This document shows, piece after piece, positions 1 through 6,691 of a DNA stretch of 64,000 nucleotides. The stretch comes from Archangium gephyra (GTDB taxonomy: Bacteria > Myxococcota > Myxococcia > Myxococcales > Myxococcaceae), in NCBI RefSeq assembly GCF_001027285.1, contig NZ_CP011509.1:1186501-1250500 (forward strand). Reading direction: 5' to 3'. Within the stretch, counting starts at the first letter, position 1. Each line of letters opens with the position of its first letter. Position numbers and translations under genes: made by a program. The notes under the pieces are model-generated. The model saw only the letters and a list, made by a program, of their open reading frames with translations. It did not search any database and had not been told where the DNA came from.

Positions 1-475
1 GGCCGGCAAGGAGCACTCGCTGTCGCAGTACAAGGGCAAGGTCGTCGTGCTGGAGTGGACCAACCCGGGCTGCCCCTTCGTGCAGCGCCACTACACCGCC
101 GACACCATGCAGAAGACGTTCTCCACGCTGGATGGCAAGAAGGTGGTGTGGCTGGCGGTGGACTCCACCGCGAGCAACACGCCGGACAAGTCCGCGGCCT
201 GGAAGAAGACCGAGGGCTTCTCCTACCCCGTGCTGCAGGACGCGAGTGGCACCGTGGGCAAGGCCTACGGCGCCAAGACGACGCCGCACATGTACGTCAT
301 CGATGAGCAGGGCGTGGTGCGCTACGCGGGCGCCATCGACGATGACCCGCGCGGCAACAAGAAGGAGGGCACCACCAACCACGTGAAGACGGCGGTGGAC
401 GCGCTCCTGTCCGGCAAGCCCGTGCCGGCCGCCACCACCGAGCCGTACGGCTGCTCGGTGAAGTACAAGAGCTGA
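1..475 (+). CDS. Redoxin / thioredoxin-fold protein (5'-truncated)
   Basis: The reading frame is open from base 2, so the gene begins upstream of the window; 157 residues are visible. It reads as an AhpC/TSA-type thioredoxin-fold domain: a beta strand (KVVVLEW) runs into TNPGCPFV, the active-site loop, followed by a peroxiredoxin-like core and the cis-Pro-type segment TTPHMYVID. There is no CxxC; the other cysteine is in the C-terminal EPYGCSVKY motif, and in this family the two could form a disulfide. Expected role is thiol redox chemistry, probably periplasmic if a signal peptide lies upstream. It converges on the XRE regulator gene and shares a hairpin terminator with it. The fold call is firm; substrate and location are unknown. 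Confidence 0.8.
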   Translation, partial: AGKEHSLSQYKGKVVVLEWTNPGCPFVQRHYTADTMQKTFSTLDGKKVVWLAVDSTASNTPDKSAAWKKTEGFSYPVLQDASGTVGKAYGAKTTPHMYVIDEQGVVRYAGAIDDDPRGNKKEGTTNHVKTAVDALLSGKPVPAATTEPYGCSVKYKS

Positions 476-496
476 GCCTTCTCGCCCTTGGCCATG

Positions 497-529
497 AGGC
501 CCTCGTTCCCGGAAGGGGACGGGGGCCTT
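497..529. terminator. Bidirectional hairpin terminator between convergent genes
   Basis: An imperfect GC-rich hairpin: AGGCCCTCGTTCCC at 497-510 pairs with GGGGACGGGGGCCTT at 515-529, with G-U or mismatched positions and a short GGAA-type loop. It lies 22 bases after the redoxin stop and 14 bases before the stop of the oppositely oriented XRE gene, where a shared terminator would sit. There is only a short T-rich stretch after it (TTGTTGTG). Confidence 0.5.
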
Positions 530-542
530 GTTGTGTGGTGGC

Positions 543-893
543 TCAGTCGCGGCGCCGGAAGTGGGCGATGAGCAGACTCAGCGTCCGCAGCCGGGACGCG
601 CTCAGCTCGCGCACCGCACGGATCAGCCGTCTGACCTGTGGCGAATCCCGCCCGGAGGACGGCGAGTGCGTCAACGAGGAGTCGATCCCGAGCAGCTGAT
701 CCGCGGAAACATGCAGCACGAGGCTCAGGCGCCGCACGGTGATGACGCTGGGCAACAGCAACCCTCGCTCGATCCGGCCGTACACCTCCTGGGTCAGGTC
801 GAGGCGCTCGGCCACGGTCTCTTGCGTGAGACCCGCGCGCAGCCGGGCTTCGCGGGCCGTATGACCCAGTGTCTTCGAGAGGCGACTCTGCAT
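543..893 (-). CDS. XRE-family helix-turn-helix transcriptional regulator
   Basis: A 116-residue DNA-binding protein. Residues 1-70 form a Cro/C1-type HTH: REARLRAGLTQETVAERL, then VYGRIERGLLLPSVITVRRLSLVLHVSADQLLG. The C-terminal 45 residues (Arg-rich, ending AHFRRRD) have no recognised domain and may mediate dimerisation. I chose ATG at 893 because GGGAAGAG lies 6 bases upstream; the frame stays open further upstream, but those residues are not HTH-like. It is on the same strand as the kinase-like gene at 1109-1909 but 215 bases away, so it is probably a separate unit. Target unknown. Confidence 0.8.
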   Translation of the reverse strand: MQSRLSKTLGHTAREARLRAGLTQETVAERLDLTQEVYGRIERGLLLPSVITVRRLSLVLHVSADQLLGIDSSLTHSPSSGRDSPQVRRLIRAVRELSASRLRTLSLLIAHFRRRD

Positions 894-1108
894 GGTCTCT
901 TCCCACCCCCAAAAGAACAACGCTCCACCGTGGGCTGCCAGGCACCGCGGGGAGCGTTGAGTTGGCGCCCCGCCATGACGCGGGTACGCCTGTACAGCCC
1001 TTGGGAGGGAGGCCACGAAGTCCACTGCTGGCAGTCAGTGGGTTTTCCGTCCTACTTCGTGAGTCCATATAGGAGCATGACTTTCGAGGTCATACAAGCG
1101 CTTTGGTT

Positions 1109-1909
1109 TCACGGCAGGAGGGACTGGGCCTTCCGGGTCGCGGCGGAGACCGGCAGGTAGCACTTGCCCTGGTACTCGGCCTGGGTCTCGAAGCAGGGGG
1201 GGCGCTTCTCCAGCGCCACCCAGCACCCGCCGTTGATCTCCACCTCGCCCTCCTTGGGTCGGCAGGGCGCCTTGGCCTGATTGCGGAAGGGACCCCCGGG
1301 CATCGGATAGGCGATGGCCGCCAGACTCGGGTCCTGCTTGTCGGTAACGGAGGGCGCATCGAGCCGGGCCGCGGCCTCCGCGGCCACGCCATGGGCCGTG
1401 CGGGCTCCTGGCCCCGGGCCGTTGTCGAGGCCGGTGAGGCCCAGCCAGAGGCCCACGCCGAGGGCCACCGTGGCGAGGCCCGCGAGGGTGCGCCCCCGCC
1501 ACGAGCGCAGCCACCGGCGCGAGCGCCCGAGCCACCTGCGCAGCCGTCCGATGGGCTCGCGGGTCAGGTGGGCGCGGGCCTCGGCGTTCTGCTCCACCCG
1601 CTCGACGGCGGAGGCCAGCAGGTCGAGCAGCTCCGACAAGGCCGGCAGCCGGCCCGAGGCCGGGGCATGCCCCACCTCCAGCGCGACGTAGGGCGGCGAC
1701 ACCTGCGAGGAGGCGGAGATGCGCCAGTCCTCCGTGGGCTCCCAGTCCGCGTGCCGGTCGGGCATGAGCACCAGGGCCGAGGCCCCGGTGTGGACGTTGT
1801 GCGCCTCGTAGAGCCGGCCCAGGCCCGCTCCGAGCTCCTTGTGCTTGTAGCGCCTGCCGAGGTGGAACGGCCCCAGTCTTCCGCCCTTGAAGAGTGATTC
1901 GTCGGCCAT
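1109..1909 (-). CDS. Degenerate kinase-like membrane protein
   Basis: 266 residues starting MADESLFKGG behind a perfect GGAAGGAGG site 6 bases upstream. The N-terminal part (LGPFHLGRRY, GAGLGRLYEA, ALVLMP) resembles the glycine-loop N-lobe of myxobacterial Ser/Thr kinases, but the HRD and DFG motifs and the whole C-lobe are absent, so catalysis is not expected. A single transmembrane helix follows (about residues 145-168, LAGLATVALGVGLWLGL). The extracytoplasmic tail has four or more cysteines (APCRPKEG, NGGCWVAL, PPCFETQ, GKCYLPV), a C-terminal module often seen behind the membrane helix of myxobacterial kinases. Best read as a pseudokinase or kinase remnant that kept its anchor and outer domain. 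Confidence 0.65.
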   Translation of the reverse strand: MADESLFKGGRLGPFHLGRRYKHKELGAGLGRLYEAHNVHTGASALVLMPDRHADWEPTEDWRISASSQVSPPYVALEVGHAPASGRLPALSELLDLLASAVERVEQNAEARAHLTREPIGRLRRWLGRSRRWLRSWRGRTLAGLATVALGVGLWLGLTGLDNGPGPGARTAHGVAAEAAARLDAPSVTDKQDPSLAAIAYPMPGGPFRNQAKAPCRPKEGEVEINGGCWVALEKRPPCFETQAEYQGKCYLPVSAATRKAQSLLP

Positions 1910-1981
1910 GTGCGGCCTCCTTCCGAGTGCTCTTCTATCACCTCTCGAAACGGGAGGCCGCACCTCATCTGGGAGGTCACC

Positions 1982-2839
1982 TCATGGCCCACGCTGTCGC
2001 AGACGCTCCAGTTCGGCCTGTGACTCCGCGAGGCGACGCTCCAGCTCCTCGCGCCGTCGTGTCTCTTCCGCCAGCCGCTGCTCCGCTTCCTGGCGCGACC
2101 GCTCCGCTTCCTGGCGCGACCGCTCCGCTTTCTCCAACTGACGGGCTTCCTCGTCCGCGCGCTGTTGCAGCCCCTTCACCGTCTCCCGCATCCGCTCGAT
2201 GAGCTCCTCGTACTCGAGCAGCAGCGCGCTCCCCGCCCAGAAGCGCAACCGTCCCTCCTCCACCTGGAGCTCCAGCCCCAGCACCTCCGAGCTGTACCGG
2301 CCTCCCTCCGAGACGATGGGGACGTACTCGCGCGCCTCGGGCGAGGGCAGCCGGTACCCGTACAGCCGCTGTCGGGCCCGGTCGTAGATGAAGTACTCGG
2401 GGATACCCACCCGGGCGTAGCGCTCCACGTTGTACTCGGCGTCCTTCTTCCGGTCGCCACCCACGTGGACCTCGAGCACCCAGTCCAGCCCCTTGCCCTC
2501 GTGGCTCACCACCCACTTGCCGCGCGGGTGTGCCTCCGCGTCCAGCACCACCACCAGGTCCGGCGCGAAGCGGCGCTCGGCGGGGTAGTACACGGGCAAC
2601 TCCGAGCCCACGTACACCCGCCGCCGTTGCCGCGAGAAGTATTCCTTGAGTGCCTGCAACGCGCCCATCTTCGCCTGGGAGTGCAGGTCTCCCTCGGGCA
2701 TCGCCATCTCGTCCCACGTCACCTCCCCGGGCAGCTCCTCCACCACCCGGGCCCTCTCCACCTCGCTCATCCTCGCCCACTCTTCCCGCGAGGGCGCCCG
2801 GGGATAGGCGTCCGCCCGCGGCTCTTCGTCACGTGCCAT
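1982..2839 (-). CDS. Uma2 family (DUF820) PD-(D/E)XK-like protein with coiled-coil tail
   Basis: 285 residues. Residues about 15-205 match the Uma2/DUF820 fold: an acidic Asp in RRFAPDLVVVLD and WVLEVHVGGDRKKD as the PD-(D/E)XK-type core. It ends in IPEYFIYD and a GLELQVEEGRLRFW strand pair. From about residue 215 the protein is a charged coiled coil (ERMRETVKGLQQ to the end) with two perfect ERSRQEA heptads. Uma2 proteins are predicted nucleases of unknown role, common in multicopy in cyanobacteria and myxobacteria. Start is uncertain: ATG at 2839 is used; GTG at 2857 in frame would add 6 residues, and neither has a good ribosome site. The C-terminal heptads are coded by a 21-base DNA duplication. 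Confidence 0.75.
   Translation of the reverse strand: MARDEEPRADAYPRAPSREEWARMSEVERARVVEELPGEVTWDEMAMPEGDLHSQAKMGALQALKEYFSRQRRRVYVGSELPVYYPAERRFAPDLVVVLDAEAHPRGKWVVSHEGKGLDWVLEVHVGGDRKKDAEYNVERYARVGIPEYFIYDRARQRLYGYRLPSPEAREYVPIVSEGGRYSSEVLGLELQVEEGRLRFWAGSALLLEYEELIERMRETVKGLQQRADEEARQLEKAERSRQEAERSRQEAEQRLAEETRRREELERRLAESQAELERLRQRGP
2081..2130. repeat. 21-bp in-frame tandem duplication
   Basis: The 21-base unit starting CTCCGCTTCC and ending GCGCGACCG occurs at 2081-2101 and again, identical, at 2102-2122, with a third partial copy to about 2130. It encodes duplicated seven-residue ERSRQEA blocks in the coiled-coil tail of the Uma2 protein, so each change in copy number adds exactly one heptad pair turn and keeps the frame. 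Confidence 0.9.
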
Positions 2840-3244
2840 GCCCTCAGGGTGCGGCACATGACCTGTCCGGTCAATCTCCCCGACGCAACCCCATGAGCAA
2901 GCGGTAGGCCAGATGACACAGACACGCCGCTCCGAGTGAGCGATGGCTCGGAGCGCGGCGCGCGCCGTCCCGCCCGGGTCCGGTGCGTCTCATTTCATGG
3001 ATTCGGGAGTGTCAGACCTCATGTCGAAAGCAGGGGGGACGCTCCGGGCGCGATGTGGAGCAACTGGTCCGATTGTCGGACCAGTCGGCACGCCGCGCGA
3101 CCGGAAGGCGCTCCGTGCCTTCATGCCTGCCTGCCTTCGAGGTGTCAGACGATTCGTAGGGGCCCTCCGCAGACGCTTGGCGTGTAAAGTTGGTACCTGC
3201 GGAGCAACGTGCCTGCCGCCCCGGTGGCTGCCCAGGAGGTCTGC
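2840..3244. other. Divergent intergenic region, about 400 bp
   Basis: No convincing gene lies between the Uma2 start and the small lipoprotein start. The region holds the perfect dyad at 3063-3085 and two direct copies of GTGTCAGAC at 3009-3017 and 3142-3150. It must contain both divergent promoters, but I cannot assign -35/-10 boxes with confidence. Confidence 0.5.
3063..3085. repeat. Dyad element, copy 1 (ACTGGTCCGA-TTG-TCGGACCAGT)
   Basis: Perfect 10-base arms around a 3-base TTG centre. The same design recurs at 22235-22259 and 29232-29258 with a CTG centre. Here it sits between divergently transcribed genes, about 160 bases before the + strand lipoprotein start. The short loop suits a protein-binding palindrome as well as a hairpin. 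Confidence 0.8.
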
Positions 3245-3472
3245 ATGGACTGGCGACTCGCCGCTGTATCCACGCTGTTGCTCGCCGTGTGCACGGGATG
3301 TCCTCACACCTGGGGCCGTGGCGGCTCCATCGACCGGGCTGTGGCGAAGGACATCCAGGAGAACCTCCGGCGGCAGACGCAGGCCTGCGCCTTGAGCGAG
3401 GCCGAGTGGGCGGAGCGCTGCGAGGATCCCGCGGACTGGGAATACTTCGACTGCCCACAGGAATGCCGATGA
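3245..3472 (+). CDS. Small exported protein / putative lipoprotein
   Basis: 75 residues starting MDWRLAAVST with AGGAGG 5 bases upstream. Residues 1-20 are a signal sequence (LLLAVCTGC), and the second Cys could be lipidated, although the -3 residue is Cys rather than Leu, so the lipobox is weak. The mature part is short, charged and has Cys residues in WAERCEDP and FDCPQECR. Its stop overlaps the ATG of the next gene (ATGA), so the two are translationally coupled and probably act together at the envelope. No family recognised. Confidence 0.65.
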   Translation: MDWRLAAVSTLLLAVCTGCPHTWGRGGSIDRAVAKDIQENLRRQTQACALSEAEWAERCEDPADWEYFDCPQECR

Positions 3473-4335
3473 GGTGGCGCACGCCGCTCGTCGTGCTCCT
3501 CGGGCTGCTGCTGGCGGTCCCCCTGGGATGGTTGCTTCGGACGGTGACGTCTGGCGAGAGCCAGGGAATTCCAGCGCCACGGACGATTCCGATGCTCTCT
3601 CTCGAGGACCGCCGGAGCCTGCTGACCTACGAGCGCTCATGCGAGCAACCCGAGGATTGCGAGTCTCCGCTCGCATGCTTCTTCAATCCGAGGCGCGGGG
3701 AGCGCTACTGCACCGACAGCACGTGCCTGACGGATTCCCAGTGCCCGGAGGGGTTCGCCTGCCGTGCACAGGCGCTCGGTCGCGAGGGCCCATCGCTTCG
3801 CTTGTGCGCGCTGGCCGGGGTGAGAAAGGAGGGCGAAGCCTGTCACGCCTTGCCCGAGACGCCGCGCGAGGGCTGTGCGCGGGGACTCGTCTGCCAGGGG
3901 TGGTGCGGCCGTTCCTGCCGCGTGGAGGAAGCCGCGAGCTGTCCCGAGGGCTTCTTCTGCGGCGAGGGCCCCAACGGTGCCTCCTGCCTGCCCACGTGTG
4001 AAGGCCGCTCCTGCCCCGAGGGGCAGCGCTGCGTCCGGACCGGAGAGCGCAGTTCGGTCTGCGCGCGGGTCCACGGTGAGGACTGCCAACAAACACCCTG
4101 CCCGGAGCCGCGGAGGTGCCTCGTGGATTACGCCCCGCACCGGCCGGGTGAGGTCTGGATGCGGTGTGTTGCCCGCTGTGGCGAGAACGAGCCCCCCTGT
4201 CCCGAGGGACTCGTCTGCCATGTCTTCCGTTGCCGCCAGCCCTGCGACCCGGCTGTTCCCGAGGGATGCGGTCCCTTCCAGCGCTGTCACCGCGCCTCCG
4301 GGACCGAACCCTGGGTCTGCCGTCCGGACTACTGA
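3469..4335 (+). CDS. Membrane-anchored, cysteine-rich extracytoplasmic protein
   Basis: 288 residues. One N-terminal hydrophobic helix (TPLVVLLGLLLAVPLGWLL) acts as an uncleaved anchor or signal. The rest is outside the membrane and packed with about 30 cysteines in repeating modules of the form CPEGxxC and C-x6-C (for example DSQCPEGFACRAQ, SCPEGQRCV, PCPEGLVC). Such Cys-rich modules are common in myxobacterial cell-surface proteins and resemble short EGF/TIL-like disulfide knots, but I cannot name the family. ATG at 3469 is chosen for its AGGA at 6 bases and its 4-base overlap with the upstream stop; ATG at 3463 is also possible. Confidence 0.65.
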   Translation: MRWRTPLVVLLGLLLAVPLGWLLRTVTSGESQGIPAPRTIPMLSLEDRRSLLTYERSCEQPEDCESPLACFFNPRRGERYCTDSTCLTDSQCPEGFACRAQALGREGPSLRLCALAGVRKEGEACHALPETPREGCARGLVCQGWCGRSCRVEEAASCPEGFFCGEGPNGASCLPTCEGRSCPEGQRCVRTGERSSVCARVHGEDCQQTPCPEPRRCLVDYAPHRPGEVWMRCVARCGENEPPCPEGLVCHVFRCRQPCDPAVPEGCGPFQRCHRASGTEPWVCRPDY

Positions 4336-4348
4336 AGCGCTCCCGTGC

Positions 4349-6628
4349 TCAGGGCAGCACCACCTGGAACGGCGTGAGGTGGGAGGCCATCGTGGGGTCC
4401 CCGAGCTGGCCATAGTTGTTCGCCCCCCAGGTCCAGACGGTGCCGTCCGCGCGCATGGCGATGCCGTGCCGCCCGCCGCCCGCGAACGACACCAGGCCAT
4501 CCAAGGGGACGGAACGCACCGGCGTGACGGCCATCTCGGTCGTCCCGTCTCCGAGCTGGCCGACGTCGTTCCAGCCCCAGGCCCACAGCGTGCCATCCGC
4601 TCGCAGCACGAAGGGGAAGCCCAGGGTCACCACATGCTGGATGCCCGTCACCTGCACGGGGACGGAGCTGCCCACCGGGGCCTGCCCGTTTCCGAGCTCT
4701 CCGACGCCGTTGGGACCCCAGGTCCACACCGTCCCATCCGCTTTGAGCGCCCGGGAGTGCTGTCCGATCGCCTCCACCGTCACCACCCCGCTCAGGCCCG
4801 GCACCTGCACGGGGAGCGAGACCTTTTCGCTGGTTGTCCCAAGTCCCAGCTGGCCGCCGGTGTTGCGGCCCCACGCCCAGACGGTCCCGTCCGCACGCAG
4901 CGCCAGCGAGTGATACCTGCCGGCGGACACCGCCACCACGTTGTCGAGCCCCTGCACCTTCACCGGAAGGCGTCTCATGACGGAGGTGGTGAAGGGAATC
5001 CCATCGCCGATCTGGTCGTAGTCATTGTAGCCCCACGCCCAGACGGTCCCATCCGAGCGCAGTGCCAGGACGTGGGTGAAGCCGGCGGACACGGCGGCGA
5101 TCTGTCCCAACGGCTTCGTGCCCGTCGTATCCTCCGGGTCCCTCGCCGGTGTCGGGGTGTGCAGATTCGCCGCGTGCCCCACGCCGAGCTGGCAGCGCCC
5201 GTTGTTGCCCCATCCCCAGACGGTGCCGTCCGCGCGCAGCGCGAGGACGTAGTCATGGCCGGCGGACACCGTGCGCACGTTGTCGAGGCCCGTCACCTTC
5301 AGCGGATCCGGGTAGCTGCCCTGGGTGGGGATCGCCAGCTGGCCTTCGAGGTTGAAGCCCCATCCCCAGACGGTGCCGTCCGCGCGCAGCACATAGGAGG
5401 TCCAGGTGCCCGCCGTCACCATGCCGCGCGCCGAGGCGGCCAGCACCTGCGCGGGCGAGGGCTGGTCAGCGAGGGTGGCATTGCCGACCTGTCCGTAGTC
5501 ATTGTCACCCCAGGCCGCCAGCGAGCCGTCCGCGCGCTGCGCCAGCGAGTGCCTGTCTCCTCCGTCGAGCGCCACCACGTTGGAGAGCCCAGGCACCCGC
5601 GCCGGTGTCAGGTGCGGGAGGCGGGTGGTGTCGCCGAGCTGGCCCTCGGAGTTGGAGCCCCAGGTCCACACGGTGCCGTCCGTCCCGAGCGCGAGCGAGT
5701 GGACGCCACCGCCGCCCAGCGCCACCACGCCCGCGAGTCCCGGGACCCGCGCGGGGACGGAGCGCCGGGTGGTGGTGCCATCGCCGAGCTGGCCGTTGAG
5801 GTTCTCCCCCCAGGCCCACACCGAGCCGTCCACCTTCAGCGCCAGCGAGTGGTAGTAGCCCGCGGAGATGGCCACCACGCCGCCCAGGCCGGGCACCTGC
5901 ACGGGCACGGCGCGCCGGAGCGTGGAGCCGTCTCCGAGCTGCCCATAGCTGTTGGAGCCCCACGTCCACACCGTGCCATCCACGCCCAGCGCCAGTGAGT
6001 GGTAGGCGCCCGCCGCGATGGCCACCGCCTGGGTGGGGAGCCCCGTCACCCGCGTGGGAGCCGGCTGGGTGAGTGTGGAGCCGTCGCCGAGCTGTGAATA
6101 GCTGTTGGCGCCCCACGTCCACACGGTGCCGTCGGCGCGCAACGCCATCGAGTGGTACAGCCCCGCGGCCAGGTCCACGCCATCCGCGATGCCCGCCACC
6201 TGCGTGGGGATGAGCCTGCGGGTGACGGTGGCCTCACCGAGCTGGCCATTGCCGTTGGAGCCCCAGGCCCAGACCTTGCCGTCGATGCCCAGCGCCAGCG
6301 AGTGCTGGTAGCCCGCCGCCACGACCTTCATGGCCGTCAGCCCCGCGGCCTGCACCGGCTGGGTGCGCGTCGTGATGGAGCCGTCGCCGAGCTGGCCGTT
6401 GCTGTTGGCGCCCCAGGCCCACACCGTGCCGTCTGGTTTGACGGCCAGCGAGTGCCGCACGCCTCCGGACACCAGCTCCCGCCTCACCAGCCCATTGAGC
6501 GGCTGCTCCCGCTGCTCCGGCGCTGGTGCTTCCTGTTCCTCGGGCCGCGTGCAACCGAGCGCCAGCACGAGGCTCACCAGCAGGGCCCGCCGCAGCGAGC
6601 TCCTCATCGACATCACGTTCGTATTCAT
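4349..6628 (-). CDS. RCC1-repeat beta-propeller lipoprotein
   Basis: 759 residues. The signal peptide ends LVLALGC, a lipobox-like site, then a Glu/Pro linker. The remainder is 14 RCC1 (ATS1-type) repeats of about 50 residues, each with the signature DGTVWxWGxNxxGQLGDG and a following HSLAL strand. RCC1 folds into seven-bladed propellers, so 14 repeats fit two complete propellers. Eukaryotic RCC1 is an exchange factor for Ran; bacterial secreted versions are of unknown function and are probably binding scaffolds at the surface. Start at 6628 is favoured by AGGAA 7 bases upstream; another ATG pair lies just inside. It converges on the Cys-rich gene with only 13 bases between. Confidence 0.85.
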   Translation of the reverse strand: MNTNVMSMRSSLRRALLVSLVLALGCTRPEEQEAPAPEQREQPLNGLVRRELVSGGVRHSLAVKPDGTVWAWGANSNGQLGDGSITTRTQPVQAAGLTAMKVVAAGYQHSLALGIDGKVWAWGSNGNGQLGEATVTRRLIPTQVAGIADGVDLAAGLYHSMALRADGTVWTWGANSYSQLGDGSTLTQPAPTRVTGLPTQAVAIAAGAYHSLALGVDGTVWTWGSNSYGQLGDGSTLRRAVPVQVPGLGGVVAISAGYYHSLALKVDGSVWAWGENLNGQLGDGTTTRRSVPARVPGLAGVVALGGGGVHSLALGTDGTVWTWGSNSEGQLGDTTRLPHLTPARVPGLSNVVALDGGDRHSLAQRADGSLAAWGDNDYGQVGNATLADQPSPAQVLAASARGMVTAGTWTSYVLRADGTVWGWGFNLEGQLAIPTQGSYPDPLKVTGLDNVRTVSAGHDYVLALRADGTVWGWGNNGRCQLGVGHAANLHTPTPARDPEDTTGTKPLGQIAAVSAGFTHVLALRSDGTVWAWGYNDYDQIGDGIPFTTSVMRRLPVKVQGLDNVVAVSAGRYHSLALRADGTVWAWGRNTGGQLGLGTTSEKVSLPVQVPGLSGVVTVEAIGQHSRALKADGTVWTWGPNGVGELGNGQAPVGSSVPVQVTGIQHVVTLGFPFVLRADGTLWAWGWNDVGQLGDGTTEMAVTPVRSVPLDGLVSFAGGGRHGIAMRADGTVWTWGANNYGQLGDPTMASHLTPFQVVLP

Positions 6629-6691
6629 GGATGGATTCCTGGTCGAGCGGGGGGGCCAGTCCATGCGCCCCCCCGCGCATGGGTACTCGTG

